A DNA stretch of 64,000 nucleotides from Bradyrhizobium icense (GTDB lineage Bacteria; Pseudomonadota; Alphaproteobacteria; Rhizobiales; Xanthobacteraceae). The stretch spans positions 868,001 to 932,000 of the forward strand of contig NZ_CP016428.1 in NCBI RefSeq assembly GCF_001693385.1, written 5' to 3'. Each line of letters begins with the position of its first letter. Within the stretch, counting starts at the first letter, position 1. The position numbers and the translations under genes are program-made. A model generated the notes under the pieces. That model was not told the origin of the DNA. It saw only the letters and a program-made list of their open reading frames with translations, and did no database searches. This document shows positions 21,861 through 30,518 of this stretch, piece by piece.

Positions 21861-22505
21861 CTAGACGTTGAGGTGCGGCCACACTTCGAGCGCGCCGCGA
21901 TAACACATGTCGAGAGCCACATAGAGTATGATGGCGAGGCCGACATAGGCGATCCAGCGCTGCTTCTCCAGCAGGCGCGCGATGAAGTTGGCGGCGAACC
22001 CCATCAGCGCTATGGAGAGCGCCAAGCCGAAAATCAGAATCATCGGATGCTCGCGCGCTGCGCCCGCGACGGCGAGCACGTTATCGAGCGACATTGAGAC
22101 GTCGGCGAGCGTGATCTGCCAGATGGCCTGGCCAAGCGTCTTCTGAGGACCCGCAGTGGCTGACTCATCGATCGTCCTTGCGGCCGATAGATCCTGCAAT
22201 TTCGGCTCATGATGATGCGATGTACGAAGCTCGCGCCACATCTTCCAGCATACCCAAAGCAGCAGAATGCCGCCGGCGAGCAGCAGACCAATGATCTGGA
22301 GCAGTTGAACCGTGACGGAAGCGAAGCCGATGCGTAGGCCCGTGGCGGCCAATATGCCGATCAGAATCGCCTTTTTGCGCTGACCCTCCGGCAGTCCTGC
22401 GGCTGCAAGCCCGATGACGATCGCATTGTCGCCGGCGAGCACCAGGTCGATCATCACGACCTGGAAAAACGCTGTGAGGTGTTCTGAGGAGATTAGTTCC
22501 AGCAT
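21861..22505 (-). CDS. TerC/YjbE-family membrane protein (putative metal exporter)
   Basis: A 214-residue protein with about seven membrane segments. The duplicated signature is present twice: DLVLAGDNAIVIG in the first half and DVSMSLDNVLAVAG in the second, supplying paired acidic residues in the membrane. Family members are implicated in manganese or other metal efflux. I start at MLELISSEH, since the upstream extension is hydrophilic and not membrane-like. The leader contains a short perfect hairpin (22541-22558). I looked for the yybP-ykoY manganese riboswitch and did not find its conserved core. Confidence 0.85.
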   Translation of the reverse strand: MLELISSEHLTAFFQVVMIDLVLAGDNAIVIGLAAAGLPEGQRKKAILIGILAATGLRIGFASVTVQLLQIIGLLLAGGILLLWVCWKMWRELRTSHHHEPKLQDLSAARTIDESATAGPQKTLGQAIWQITLADVSMSLDNVLAVAGAAREHPMILIFGLALSIALMGFAANFIARLLEKQRWIAYVGLAIILYVALDMCYRGALEVWPHLNV

Positions 22506-22587
22506 GCGGGCCACTCCGTGAAATGGTCCAATCCGACATCGCAGTTCGCTTGAACTGCCAGAGGGGCCCGGGCTTGGACGCGTAGAC

Positions 22588-22611
22588 AAAAACGACGCAG
22601 TCAGACTGCGG
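22588..22611 (-). terminator. Possible terminator after the small membrane protein gene
   Basis: On the - strand a CGCAGT / ACTGCG stem with a three-base loop is followed by TCGTTTTTG. It sits 15-38 bases past the stop at 22626 and upstream of terC, so it could separate the two genes. Confidence 0.4.
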
Positions 22612-22625
22612 AAAAACTGCTTCCG

Positions 22626-22967
22626 TTACTCAGGTTGATGCGACAGGGTGAAAAGCCTGATCATTTGATCCGGCTCGATCAGGACGGATAGGACGACGCC
22701 GATGAACGTCAGGCATCCAGCGAGGTCGAACCACATTGTGCGGAATCGATCGCGCCGGGAGAGCAGCGCAAAGCCAGCCGTTACAGCAGCCACCGCAAAC
22801 AGCAGGGTTACGATAGCCGGCGCCAGTGCATCCGCGGGCACCACGTTTCGAATTCCGACGGTCGCGATCAGCGCCACGATAAGAATGCCGGCAAACAACT
22901 CCTTGACGCGCGCCAAAGGCGCTCGGTCGCTCGTTCGGACAATCTGACTGCGGTCCAAGAAGGCCAT
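22626..22967 (-). CDS. Small membrane protein of unknown function
   Basis: A 113-residue protein with three predicted membrane helices (about 24-42, 48-70 and 80-100) and a charged N-terminus, MAFLDRSQIVRTSDRAP. I do not recognise a family. It lies upstream of the terC-family gene on the same strand with a possible terminator between. Composition and codon use match its neighbours, so it is probably a real gene. No functional inference is offered. Confidence 0.6.
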   Translation of the reverse strand: MAFLDRSQIVRTSDRAPLARVKELFAGILIVALIATVGIRNVVPADALAPAIVTLLFAVAAVTAGFALLSRRDRFRTMWFDLAGCLTFIGVVLSVLIEPDQMIRLFTLSHQPE

Positions 22968-23045
22968 CGGAATCTTATTCGCGAACTAAGATTGTGGTAG
23001 GGAACCTCACCGGTCCCGTTATTCAGTTTGGCTAGTTTAGTAATC

Positions 23046-23378
23046 ATGAAACGAGTGAAACATCAAGACGTTTTCGCTGAACGGCTTGCGGGCAAGGCCG
23101 CGCCGGAAGCCAAGCAAATGCGGAAACTGGCCGGGGATTGGCTCAAGCAGCGCCGGGCGGATGCCGGGCTGTCGCAGGCAGATCTCGCCGCGCGGCTTGG
23201 CCTGAAATATTACACGTTCATTTCACAGGTCGAGAACGGGTTCAGCCGCGTTCCAACCGAAATTATGGGCGCATGGGCCAGCGAGTTGGGTCTTGAACGC
23301 TCCGCATTCGCTAGGCATCTGTTATTATACTACGAGCCGGAATTGCACCGGCTGCTGTTCGGAGCGGAAAGCAAATGA
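23046..23378 (+). CDS. XRE-family helix-turn-helix protein
   Basis: A 110-residue DNA-binding protein. The Cro/C1-type HTH (about 28-85) reads LKQRRADAGLSQADLAARLG followed by YTFISQVENGFSRVP, the standard Q-x-E-N recognition pattern. A short C-terminal tail (YYEPELHRLLFG) may mediate dimerisation. The stop overlaps the next gene by four bases (ATGA), so the two proteins are made together. Unlike prophage repressors, it has no peptidase domain. Confidence 0.88.
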   Translation: MKRVKHQDVFAERLAGKAAPEAKQMRKLAGDWLKQRRADAGLSQADLAARLGLKYYTFISQVENGFSRVPTEIMGAWASELGLERSAFARHLLLYYEPELHRLLFGAESK

Positions 23379-23818
23379 GCGTGGTTGCGTTCGAGCGCAA
23401 ACAGGACACCGGCGCGTGGAGCGAAAGGGAGCTTGGCACCATTGTCGCGGCGTTGAGCGGAGCGCTTGCGCCCGCGACCGGCCGCGAGTGGGAAACCGGC
23501 ATGACGGAAAAAGGCGATGCCCAGTTCTATCTGCTGGGCGTTGGTCCGGATCAGGCCTGCGAGCTGTGCGTGTCCCGGATCGCGGGGCGATACATCCTTG
23601 AAGATGGATGCGGTCGGCTGCTGTTCGAACATCGGAATCTCGATCTTGTCGCCCTGCATGCGAGGGCTGCGGTGCCGTCGACGTCCCGGCTATTGGTCCG
23701 CGCGATAGCCTTATGGTGTGCGATTCGCAGCGCGCTCGAGGAAAGGTTGGAGCCGGTGCTCACCGAGACCGAAGAGCTGCTTGTCCAGTTTGCGCCGCAG
23801 CTCGCGGCTTTCGCCTGA
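23375..23818 (+). CDS. Unknown protein coupled to the XRE regulator
   Basis: A 147-residue soluble protein, MSVVAFERKQDTG at the start, with no motif I recognise. The middle (AQFYLLGVGPDQACELCVSRIAGRYILED) looks like a small alpha/beta domain, and the C-terminal third is a helix rich in Leu, Ala and Glu. Its start overlaps the XRE gene stop, implying stoichiometric expression. It could modulate the regulator. pepF follows 46 bases later and may be in the same transcript. It is not a typical toxin by length or charge, but that cannot be excluded. Confidence 0.65.
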   Translation: MSVVAFERKQDTGAWSERELGTIVAALSGALAPATGREWETGMTEKGDAQFYLLGVGPDQACELCVSRIAGRYILEDGCGRLLFEHRNLDLVALHARAAVPSTSRLLVRAIALWCAIRSALEERLEPVLTETEELLVQFAPQLAAFA

Positions 23819-23864
23819 CCGTACGTCAATTGCCCTGATCACCAAGCCAATTTTTGAAGGTTTC

Positions 23865-25742
23865 ATGAGCGCAAAATCTGCGACATCCCGAGCCCACAAG
23901 ACGTCCCGCAAATCCGCAATGAGCAAGGCAACCGCCGCCCGCAAGACGACGGCAGCCAAATCCAAGACCGGCGAGCTACCGGAATGGAATCTGTCCGATC
24001 TCTATTCCGGCATCGACGCCCCCGAAATCGCACGCGATCTGCAAAAGATGGATGCGGACTGCGTTGCGTTCGAGACGGACTACAAGGGCAAGCTGGCGGA
24101 AGGCATCGCCGGGGACGATGGCGGAAGTTGGCTCGCAGAGGCGGTCAGGCGCTACGAGGCTATCGATGATCTCGCCGGCCGGCTCGGCTCCTATGCGGGC
24201 CTCGTTCATGCCGGCGACAGCGTCGATCCCACGATCTCCAAATTCTATGGCGACGTCTCCGAGCGGCTGACGGCGGCCTCGCTGCATCTCTTGTTCTTCG
24301 CGCTCGAACTCAACCGCATCGACGATGCCGTGATCGAGCATGCGATGCAGACGCCGGAGCTCGGGCACTACCGGCCGTGGATCGAGGACCTGCGCAAGGA
24401 TAAGCCGTATCAGCTCGAAGATCGCGTCGAGCAACTGTTTCACGAAAAATCCCAGAGCGGCTACGCCGCCTGGAACCGGCTGTTCGACCAGACCATCTCC
24501 GGCCTGCGCTTCAAGGTCGGGGCCAAGGAGCTCGCGATCGAGCCGACGCTCAATCTGCTGCAGGACCGCACGCCGGAAAAGCGCAAGGCGGCCGCACAGG
24601 CGCTGGCCAAGACTTTCAAGGACAACGAGCGGACCTTTGCGCTGATCACGAACACCCTCGCCAAGGACAAAGAGATTTCCGACCGCTGGCGCGGTTTCCA
24701 GGACGTTGCGGATTCGCGGCACCTCAATAACCGCGTCGAGCGCGAAGTCGTCGATGCCCTGGTCGGCTCGGTTCGCGCGGCCTATCCACGGCTGTCGCAC
24801 CGCTATTACAATCTGAAAGCCGGCTGGTTCAAAAAGAAGAAGCTCGCGCATTGGGACCGCAACGCGCCGCTGCCGTTCGCGGCGACCGGCACCATCGCCT
24901 GGCCGGAAGCGCAGAAGATGGTGCTGACGGCGTATCGCGGCTTTTCATCCGAGATGGCCGCGATTGCGGAACGTTTCTTCACCGACCGCTGGATTGATGC
25001 GCCGGTGCGGCCGGGCAAGGCGCCGGGTGCGTTCTCGCACCCGACCACGCCCTCGGCGCATCCCTACGTCTTGATGAACTACCAGGGCAAGCCGCGCGAC
25101 GTGATGACGCTGGCGCATGAGCTCGGTCATGGCGTGCACCAGGTGCTGGCCGCGAAGAACGGCGCGCTGATGGCGCCGACGCCGCTGACGCTTGCGGAGA
25201 CGGCAAGTGTGTTCGGCGAGATGCTGACCTTCAAGCGGCTCCTGTCGCAGACCAAGAACGCGAAACAGCGCCAGGCGCTGCTGGCCGGCAAGGTCGAGGA
25301 CATGATCAACACCGTGGTGCGGCAGATCGCGTTCTATTCGTTCGAGCGCGCCTTGCACACCGAGCGCAAGAACGGCGAACTGACCGCCGAGCGCATCGGC
25401 CAGATCTGGCTCAGCGTGCAGGGTGAAAGCCTCGGGCCGGCCATCGACATCCGTCCGGGCTACGAGAATTTCTGGATGTACATTCCGCACTTCATCCATT
25501 CGCCGTTCTACGTTTACGCCTATGCGTTCGGCGATTGCCTGGTGAACTCGCTTTACGCGGTCTACGAAAACGCCACCGAGGGTTTCGCCGAGCGCTATCT
25601 CGCCATGCTCGCAGCCGGCGGCACCAAGCATTATTCTGAACTGCTCAAGCCGTTTGGCCTGGATGCCAAGGATCCCAAATTCTGGGACGGTGGGCTTTCG
25701 GTCATCGCAGGCATGATCGACGAGCTGGAAGCGATGGGCTGA
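23865..25742 (+). CDS. pepF: Oligoendopeptidase F (M3 family)
   Basis: A cytoplasmic zinc peptidase that trims oligopeptides. At 625 residues it fits the alphaproteobacterial PepF group. The zinc motif HELGH is at 418-422, with the third ligand expected in the following SVFGEML segment. The first 35 residues are Lys/Ala/Ser-rich and unstructured. I start at MSAKSATSR (23865), just after GAAGGTTTC. The upstream extension overlaps the previous gene in another frame and is not credible. Confidence 0.95.
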   Translation: MSAKSATSRAHKTSRKSAMSKATAARKTTAAKSKTGELPEWNLSDLYSGIDAPEIARDLQKMDADCVAFETDYKGKLAEGIAGDDGGSWLAEAVRRYEAIDDLAGRLGSYAGLVHAGDSVDPTISKFYGDVSERLTAASLHLLFFALELNRIDDAVIEHAMQTPELGHYRPWIEDLRKDKPYQLEDRVEQLFHEKSQSGYAAWNRLFDQTISGLRFKVGAKELAIEPTLNLLQDRTPEKRKAAAQALAKTFKDNERTFALITNTLAKDKEISDRWRGFQDVADSRHLNNRVEREVVDALVGSVRAAYPRLSHRYYNLKAGWFKKKKLAHWDRNAPLPFAATGTIAWPEAQKMVLTAYRGFSSEMAAIAERFFTDRWIDAPVRPGKAPGAFSHPTTPSAHPYVLMNYQGKPRDVMTLAHELGHGVHQVLAAKNGALMAPTPLTLAETASVFGEMLTFKRLLSQTKNAKQRQALLAGKVEDMINTVVRQIAFYSFERALHTERKNGELTAERIGQIWLSVQGESLGPAIDIRPGYENFWMYIPHFIHSPFYVYAYAFGDCLVNSLYAVYENATEGFAERYLAMLAAGGTKHYSELLKPFGLDAKDPKFWDGGLSVIAGMIDELEAMG

Positions 25743-25847
25743 CGGGTTCGGCCGCGCGGGCACGAAACGGAATTGTGATGGGCGCGGACTCAATTTCCGC
25801 CGCCGTCGCCCTACATGATGACGGTGACGACAGAAGGGGAGTGCCCC

Positions 25848-26435
25848 ATGATCGACACCCCGACGCGACGCGTTGTACTTGGAGCGGGAGTCTTCGCAGC
25901 CGGTTCGCTGCTCATGATCGATGGCAGCATGGCTCAGGCCCCGCTTGCACCCACGCCGGAATGCCACGATGGCGAGGCGGCAACATTGCCGCAAACCGAA
26001 GGGCCATTTTTCAAGCCGTCGTCGCCTGAGCGGATCGAACTGCTCGAAGAAGGCATGGCGGGACAGCCGATCGAACTGGTCGGCTTCGTTCTTACCCGCG
26101 CCTGCAAACCGGTCGCCGGCGCCTTGCTGGATTTCTGGCAGGCCGACGACAAGGGCCGCTACGACAATTCCGGCTTTCGCCTGCGCGGTCACCAGTTCTC
26201 CGATGCGGAAGGGCGCTACCGGTTGCGCAGCGTCGTCCCCGGCGCCTATGTCGGCCGTACACGCCATATCCACGTGAAGGTGCAGCCGCGCGGCGGCCGC
26301 GTGCTGACCACCCAGCTCTATTTCCCGGGCGAATCGCTGAACCGCACCGACGGCCTGTTTCGCAAGGAATTGCTTATGCGCACGGCCAAGAACGCCGGCT
26401 GGCTCGCTGGGCGTTTCGATTTCGTAGTCGGGTAG
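25848..26435 (+). CDS. Exported intradiol ring-cleavage dioxygenase-like protein
   Basis: A 195-residue protein of the protocatechuate 3,4-dioxygenase fold, which uses non-haem Fe(III) to cleave catechols between the hydroxyls. Candidate iron ligands are the Tyr in KGRYDNSG, a Tyr in GRYRLR or GAYVGR, and the HIH pair in RTRHIHVKV. The N-terminus TRRVVLGAGVFAAGSLLM has twin Arg before a hydrophobic stretch, suggesting Tat export. Most classic catabolic family members are cytoplasmic, so an exported copy is notable. I start at 25848 because AAGGGGAG lies 7 bases upstream. No catabolic genes adjoin it. Confidence 0.82.
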   Translation: MIDTPTRRVVLGAGVFAAGSLLMIDGSMAQAPLAPTPECHDGEAATLPQTEGPFFKPSSPERIELLEEGMAGQPIELVGFVLTRACKPVAGALLDFWQADDKGRYDNSGFRLRGHQFSDAEGRYRLRSVVPGAYVGRTRHIHVKVQPRGGRVLTTQLYFPGESLNRTDGLFRKELLMRTAKNAGWLAGRFDFVVG

Positions 26436-26546
26436 GGGCGGCTCGCCTGCGTCCAAGCCTCGTCTGGCGATCAATAGCCGCCCTGGTTCCGGAGGGCGAG
26501 CCGGCGAGCGATTGTAAAACATCTGTTGAACGTGGCGCTCATCTGT

Positions 26547-26565
26547 GTTATACGTTTGGTATAAC
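26547..26565. promoter_or_regulatory. Operator-like inverted repeat before the AbrB/Doc pair
   Basis: GTTATAC and GTATAAC are perfect inverted arms around GTTTG, 12 bases before the antitoxin start codon. Toxin-antitoxin operons are normally repressed by their own antitoxin at such a site; autoregulation here is inferred from position and symmetry. Confidence 0.65.
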
Positions 26566-26576
26566 GGAGATGAGCC

Positions 26577-26849
26577 ATGAACGATCATTCCAAGATTGCG
26601 CCCGATGCCCGCGGTCAGTTGATCGGAACGGTTGAGATCAAAAAGATTGGAAATTCCTCGGGAATTATCCTCTCCAAGGATGTGCTCGCGCGGATGAACG
26701 TCACCGTCGGCGACAAGCTTTATGCCACGCTGACGCCGGATGGTGGCTTCCGGCTCACCCCTTATGATCCGGATTTTGAGAAGGCGATGGAAATCGCAAG
26801 GCGTGGGATGAAGCGCTATCACAACGCGTTGGCCGAACTCGCCAAATGA
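26577..26849 (+). CDS. AbrB/MazE-family antitoxin
   Basis: A 90-residue protein with a SpoVT/AbrB swapped-hairpin DNA-binding domain in the middle: VEIKKIGNSSGIILSKDVLARM and LYATLTPDGGFRL. The charged C-terminal helix (FEKAMEIARRGMKRYHNALAELAK) probably wraps the toxin. Its stop overlaps the toxin start by four bases. The start codon follows GGAGATGAGCC. An inverted repeat just upstream is the likely operator. Confidence 0.9.
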   Translation: MNDHSKIAPDARGQLIGTVEIKKIGNSSGIILSKDVLARMNVTVGDKLYATLTPDGGFRLTPYDPDFEKAMEIARRGMKRYHNALAELAK

Positions 26850-27232
26850 CTGAGCCGTTTTGGCTTACCCGCCAGATGATTGTTGCAATTCACGACGAGC
26901 AACTGACGATCCACGGCGGCGCGAGCGGATTGCGCGACGAGGGCATGCTTGAATCTGCACTCGACCGGCCGAAAAACAGATGGGCATACGAGCAGGCTGA
27001 GCTGGCCGAATTGGCCGCAGCCTATGCTTTCGGCATCGCGCGCAATCATCCGTTTGTTGATGGCAACAAGCGAACCTCGTTGCTCGCGCTGTATACCTTT
27101 CTTGGTGTCAATGGCATCGACTTTATCGTGCCTGAGGCAGAGGCGGCCGCCATCATCCTTTCCCTTGCCGCAGGCGAGGTCAGCGAAGAAAGCCTGGCCC
27201 GCTGGATCCGGGATAATTGGCCTTCCGAATGA
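26846..27232 (+). CDS. doc: Doc-type (Fic fold) death-on-curing toxin
   Basis: A 128-residue Fic-fold toxin. The active-site loop HPFVDGNKR begins at H68 and matches the Doc version, HxFx(D)xNKR, with Lys where AMPylating Fic proteins have Gly. P1 Doc phosphorylates EF-Tu and stops translation; the same activity is expected here. The DEQLTIHGGASGLRDEGMLESAL segment near the N-terminus is also typical of Doc. Pairing with an AbrB/MazE antitoxin rather than Phd is a known combination. All key residues are intact, so the module is probably functional. Confidence 0.92.
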   Translation: MTEPFWLTRQMIVAIHDEQLTIHGGASGLRDEGMLESALDRPKNRWAYEQAELAELAAAYAFGIARNHPFVDGNKRTSLLALYTFLGVNGIDFIVPEAEAAAIILSLAAGEVSEESLARWIRDNWPSE

Positions 27233-27315
27233 CCCGATAGGCAAGGGGCCGTTGCCCTCCCAGACGCTTTGCGGTAATTGCACGCGAGAAACGCGGATTT
27301 TGACTGGGGATACCG

Positions 27316-27468
27316 ATGGCAGACCATAACGAAGTGGCCTACACGACCGCTGACGGCAACGACTATCAGGCCCATGAGCAGACCTATGAAGGGTTCATCA
27401 TGCTGGTCAAATACGGCACCATTGCCGTCGTAATCATTGTCGCCCTGATGGGCTATTTCCTGACCTGA
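27316..27468 (+). CDS. aa3-type cytochrome c oxidase subunit IV
   Basis: A 50-residue single-pass membrane protein. A polar N-terminus (MADHNEVAYTTADGNDYQAH) contains the EQTYEGF motif, followed by one hydrophobic helix (LVKYGTIAVVIIVALMGYFL). This matches the short bacterial aa3 oxidase subunit IV of alphaproteobacteria. It is peripheral to catalysis. The gene sits alone between the toxin gene and pntAA rather than with cox genes. The start follows TGGGGATACC. Confidence 0.85.
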   Translation: MADHNEVAYTTADGNDYQAHEQTYEGFIMLVKYGTIAVVIIVALMGYFLT

Positions 27469-27602
27469 CGCGTCGCTGCCTGCACCGCCGGCCCCGGCGG
27501 TGGCCAGAAAATTCGCACGCATGCCGGTTCCGAAACCGGTATCCAACTAAGCGAAAAAGACGCTAGTTTGCTTGCGCGCGCCCGCCGCGCCGGGGAGGCC
27601 TC

Positions 27603-28730
27603 ATGAAAATTGCCGTTGCCAAGGAAATCGATCCGTCCGAACCGCGGGTTGCCGCTTCCCCGGACACCGTCAAGAAATTCAAGGCGCTGGGCGCTGAAGT
27701 CGCGATCGAACCGGGTGCGGGCATCAAGTCGGGCCTGCCGGATTCCGAATTCACCGCCGTGGGCGCCACCGTCAGCGCGGACGCGTTGAAGGACGCTGAC
27801 ATCATCATCAAGGTGAAACGTCCAGAGGCCTCGGAGCTTTCGCAATACAAGCGCGGCGCGCTGGTGATCGCGATCATGGACCCCTACGGAAATGAGGCGG
27901 CGCTGAAGACGATCGCGGACGCCGGCGTCTCGGCATTTGCGATGGAGTTGATGCCGCGCATTACGCGCGCGCAGGTCATGGACGTGCTGTCTTCGCAGGC
28001 GAATCTCGCCGGCTATCGTGCGGTAATCGAGGCGGCCGAGTCCTTTGGCCGCGCCTTCCCGATGATGATGACGGCGGCCGGCACCGTGCCGGCGGCAAAG
28101 GTGTTCGTGATGGGCGTCGGCGTTGCCGGCCTGCAGGCAATTGCGACCGCGCGCCGGCTTGGTGCCGTCGTCACCGCAACCGACGTGCGGCCGGCGACGA
28201 AAGAGCAGGTCGAGTCGCTCGGCGCCAAATTCCTCGCGGTCGAGGACGAAGAGTTCAAGAACGCCCAGACCGCCGGTGGCTACGCCAAGGAAATGTCGAA
28301 AGAGTACCAGGCCAAGCAGGCCGTACTCACCGCCGAGCACGTCAAGAAGCAGGACATCGTCATCACCACGGCCCTGATCCCGGGCCGCCCCGCGCCAAGG
28401 CTCGTCAGCACCGAGATGGTCAAATCGATGAAGCCGGGTTCGGTGCTGGTCGATCTTGCCGTCGAGCGCGGCGGCAACGTCGAGGGCGCGAAGGCCGGCG
28501 AAGTCGTCGATGTCGAAGGCATCAAGATCGTCGGCTACACCAATGTCGCCGGCCGCGTGGCGCAATCGGCATCCGGCCTTTATGCCCGCAACCTGTTTTC
28601 GTTCATCGAGACCATGATCGACAAGGCGAACAAAGCGCTCGCGGTCAATTGGGAAGACGAACTGGTGAAAGCCACCGCGCTGACCAAGGATGGCGCCGTC
28701 ATCCATCCGAACTTCCAGCCGAAAGCCTAA
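27603..28730 (+). CDS. pntAA: NAD(P) transhydrogenase subunit alpha 1 (PntAA)
   Basis: Soluble NAD(H)-binding domain (dI) of the proton-translocating transhydrogenase, which uses the proton-motive force to make NADPH from NADH. The 375 residues match the separate dI subunit of Rhodospirillum rubrum rather than the fused E. coli PntA. The Rossmann glycine motif is [14 protein letters not shown], and the mobile-loop region follows [13 protein letters not shown]. First gene of pntAA-pntAB-pntB; the ATG follows GGGGAGGCCTC. Confidence 0.96.
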   Translation: MKIAVAKEIDPSEPRVAASPDTVKKFKALGAEVAIEPGAGIKSGLPDSEFTAVGATVSADALKDADIIIKVKRPEASELSQYKRGALVIAIMDPYGNEAALKTIADAGVSAFAMELMPRITRAQVMDVLSSQANLAGYRAVIEAAESFGRAFPMMMTAAGTVPAAKVFVMGVGVAGLQAIATARRLGAVVTATDVRPATKEQVESLGAKFLAVEDEEFKNAQTAGGYAKEMSKEYQAKQAVLTAEHVKKQDIVITTALIPGRPAPRLVSTEMVKSMKPGSVLVDLAVERGGNVEGAKAGEVVDVEGIKIVGYTNVAGRVAQSASGLYARNLFSFIETMIDKANKALAVNWEDELVKATALTKDGAVIHPNFQPKA

Positions 28731-28741
28731 GGAGAGAAGCC

Positions 28742-29059
28742 ATGGAGCATGTCGTCCAAGCCGTCGATCCCTTCGTCTTCCGGCTGTCGATTTTCGTCCT
28801 CGCCGTCTTCGTCGGCTACTTCGTAGTCTGGTCGGTGACCCCTGCGCTGCATACGCCGCTGATGTCGGTGACCAACGCGATCTCCTCGGTGATCGTGGTC
28901 GGCGCGTTGCTCGCGGTCGGCGTCGGCATGATCTCCAGCGGCTCAGGCTGGGCGCGCGGCTTCGGCTTCATCGCGCTGATCTTCGCCTGCGTGAACATTT
29001 TCGGCGGCTTCCTTGTCACCCAGCGCATGCTGGCGATGTACAAGAAGAAGGTGAAGTGA
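28742..29059 (+). CDS. pntAB: NAD(P) transhydrogenase subunit alpha 2 (PntAB)
   Basis: A 105-residue membrane subunit with three to four helices, forming part of the proton channel domain (dII). It is a separate gene, as in R. rubrum and other alphaproteobacteria. The start follows AAGGAGAGAAGCC, 11 bases past the pntAA stop. The C-terminus ends in a run of Lys on the cytoplasmic side. Confidence 0.95.
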   Translation: MEHVVQAVDPFVFRLSIFVLAVFVGYFVVWSVTPALHTPLMSVTNAISSVIVVGALLAVGVGMISSGSGWARGFGFIALIFACVNIFGGFLVTQRMLAMYKKKVK

Positions 29060-29102
29060 GTGGCGTGCACCTCGTGGTGACAAAGTCAAATGGGGACCTG
29101 AG

Positions 29103-30500
29103 ATGAACGCCAATCTGGCAGCAGTTCTTTATCTTGTGGCGGGTGTGCTGTTCATCCTGTCGCTGCGCGGGCTGTCGAGCCCGGCATCGTCCCGCCAGGG
29201 CAATCTGTTCGGCATGATCGGCATGGCGATCGCGGTCGCCACCACGCTCGCCAGTCATCCGCCGGCGGACGCTGTCGCCTGGGTGCTGGTCATCCTCGGC
29301 ATCGCCATCGGCGGGACGATCGGGGCCGTGATCGCGCGGCGCGTGCCGATGACGTCGATGCCGGAACTGGTCGCGGCTTTTCACTCGCTGGTCGGCATGG
29401 CCGCGGTGCTGGTCGCGGCCGGCGCCTTCTATGCGCCCGAAGCGTTCGATATCGGCACGCCAGGCGCCATTCACGCTTCCAGCCTGGTCGAAATGTCGCT
29501 CGGCGTCGCGATCGGCGCGCTGACCTTCACCGGTTCGGTGATTGCCTTCCTGAAGCTTTCCGCGCGCATGAGCGGTGCGCCGATCATCCTGCCCGGCCGT
29601 CACATCATCAACATCGCGCTCGCGCTTGCGCTGGTGTTCTTCATTTTCGGCCTGGTCCGCTCCGGCAGCGCGATCGACTTCTGGCTGATCACCATCATCG
29701 CGCTGGTGCTCGGCGTACTCATGATCATCCCGATCGGCGGTGCCGACATGCCGGTCGTGATTTCGATGCTGAATTCCTATTCCGGCTGGGCCGCGGCCGG
29801 CATCGGCTTCACGCTCGGCAATTCCGCCCTGATCATCACGGGCGCGCTGGTCGGCTCCTCGGGCGCGATCCTGTCCTACATCATGTGCCACGCGATGAAC
29901 CGCTCCTTCATTTCGGTCATCCTCGGCGGCTTCGGCGGCGAAACGGCGGCCGCGGGCGGCGGCTCCGGCGAACAGAAGCCCGCCAAGCTCGGCTCGGCCG
30001 ACGACGCCGCCTTCATCATGAAGAATGCGTCGAAGGTCATCATCGTGCCCGGCTACGGCATGGCCGTAGCGCAGGCGCAGCACGCGCTGCGCGAAATGAG
30101 CGACATGCTCAAGAAGGAAGGCGTCGAGGTGAAGTACGCGATTCACCCGGTCGCGGGCCGCATGCCCGGTCACATGAACGTGCTGCTCGCGGAAGCCAAC
30201 GTGCCCTATGACGAGGTGTTCGAGCTCGAGGACATCAATTCCGAATTCGCCCAGGCCGACATCGCCTTCGTGATCGGCGCCAACGACGTCACCAACCCGG
30301 CCGCGGAAGAAGACAAGACCTCGCCGATCTACGGCATGCCGGTGCTGCAGGTCTGGAAAGCCGGCACCGTGATGTTCATCAAGCGCTCGCTGGCATCGGG
30401 CTATGCCGGCATCGACAATCCGCTGTTCTATCGCGATAACACCATGATGCTGCTCGGTGACGCCAAGAAGGTCACCGAGAACATCGTCAAGGGGATGTAA
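29103..30500 (+). CDS. pntB: NAD(P) transhydrogenase subunit beta (PntB)
   Basis: A 465-residue subunit with about nine membrane helices of dII, followed by the NADP(H)-binding dIII domain. The dIII region shows VIIVPGYGMAVAQAQH, then VKYAIHPVAGRMPGHMNVLLAEA and the VIGANDVTNPAA loop, all diagnostic. It completes a three-gene operon that supplies NADPH. A 43-base spacer from pntAB is short enough for co-transcription. Confidence 0.97.
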   Translation: MNANLAAVLYLVAGVLFILSLRGLSSPASSRQGNLFGMIGMAIAVATTLASHPPADAVAWVLVILGIAIGGTIGAVIARRVPMTSMPELVAAFHSLVGMAAVLVAAGAFYAPEAFDIGTPGAIHASSLVEMSLGVAIGALTFTGSVIAFLKLSARMSGAPIILPGRHIINIALALALVFFIFGLVRSGSAIDFWLITIIALVLGVLMIIPIGGADMPVVISMLNSYSGWAAAGIGFTLGNSALIITGALVGSSGAILSYIMCHAMNRSFISVILGGFGGETAAAGGGSGEQKPAKLGSADDAAFIMKNASKVIIVPGYGMAVAQAQHALREMSDMLKKEGVEVKYAIHPVAGRMPGHMNVLLAEANVPYDEVFELEDINSEFAQADIAFVIGANDVTNPAAEEDKTSPIYGMPVLQVWKAGTVMFIKRSLASGYAGIDNPLFYRDNTMMLLGDAKKVTENIVKGM

Positions 30501-30518
30501 CGCGATCGCAGGAAGTTC

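Noticed and set aside
22506..22625. Possible yybP-ykoY manganese riboswitch before terC
   Set aside because: The conserved core of that riboswitch is not seen, only simple hairpins.
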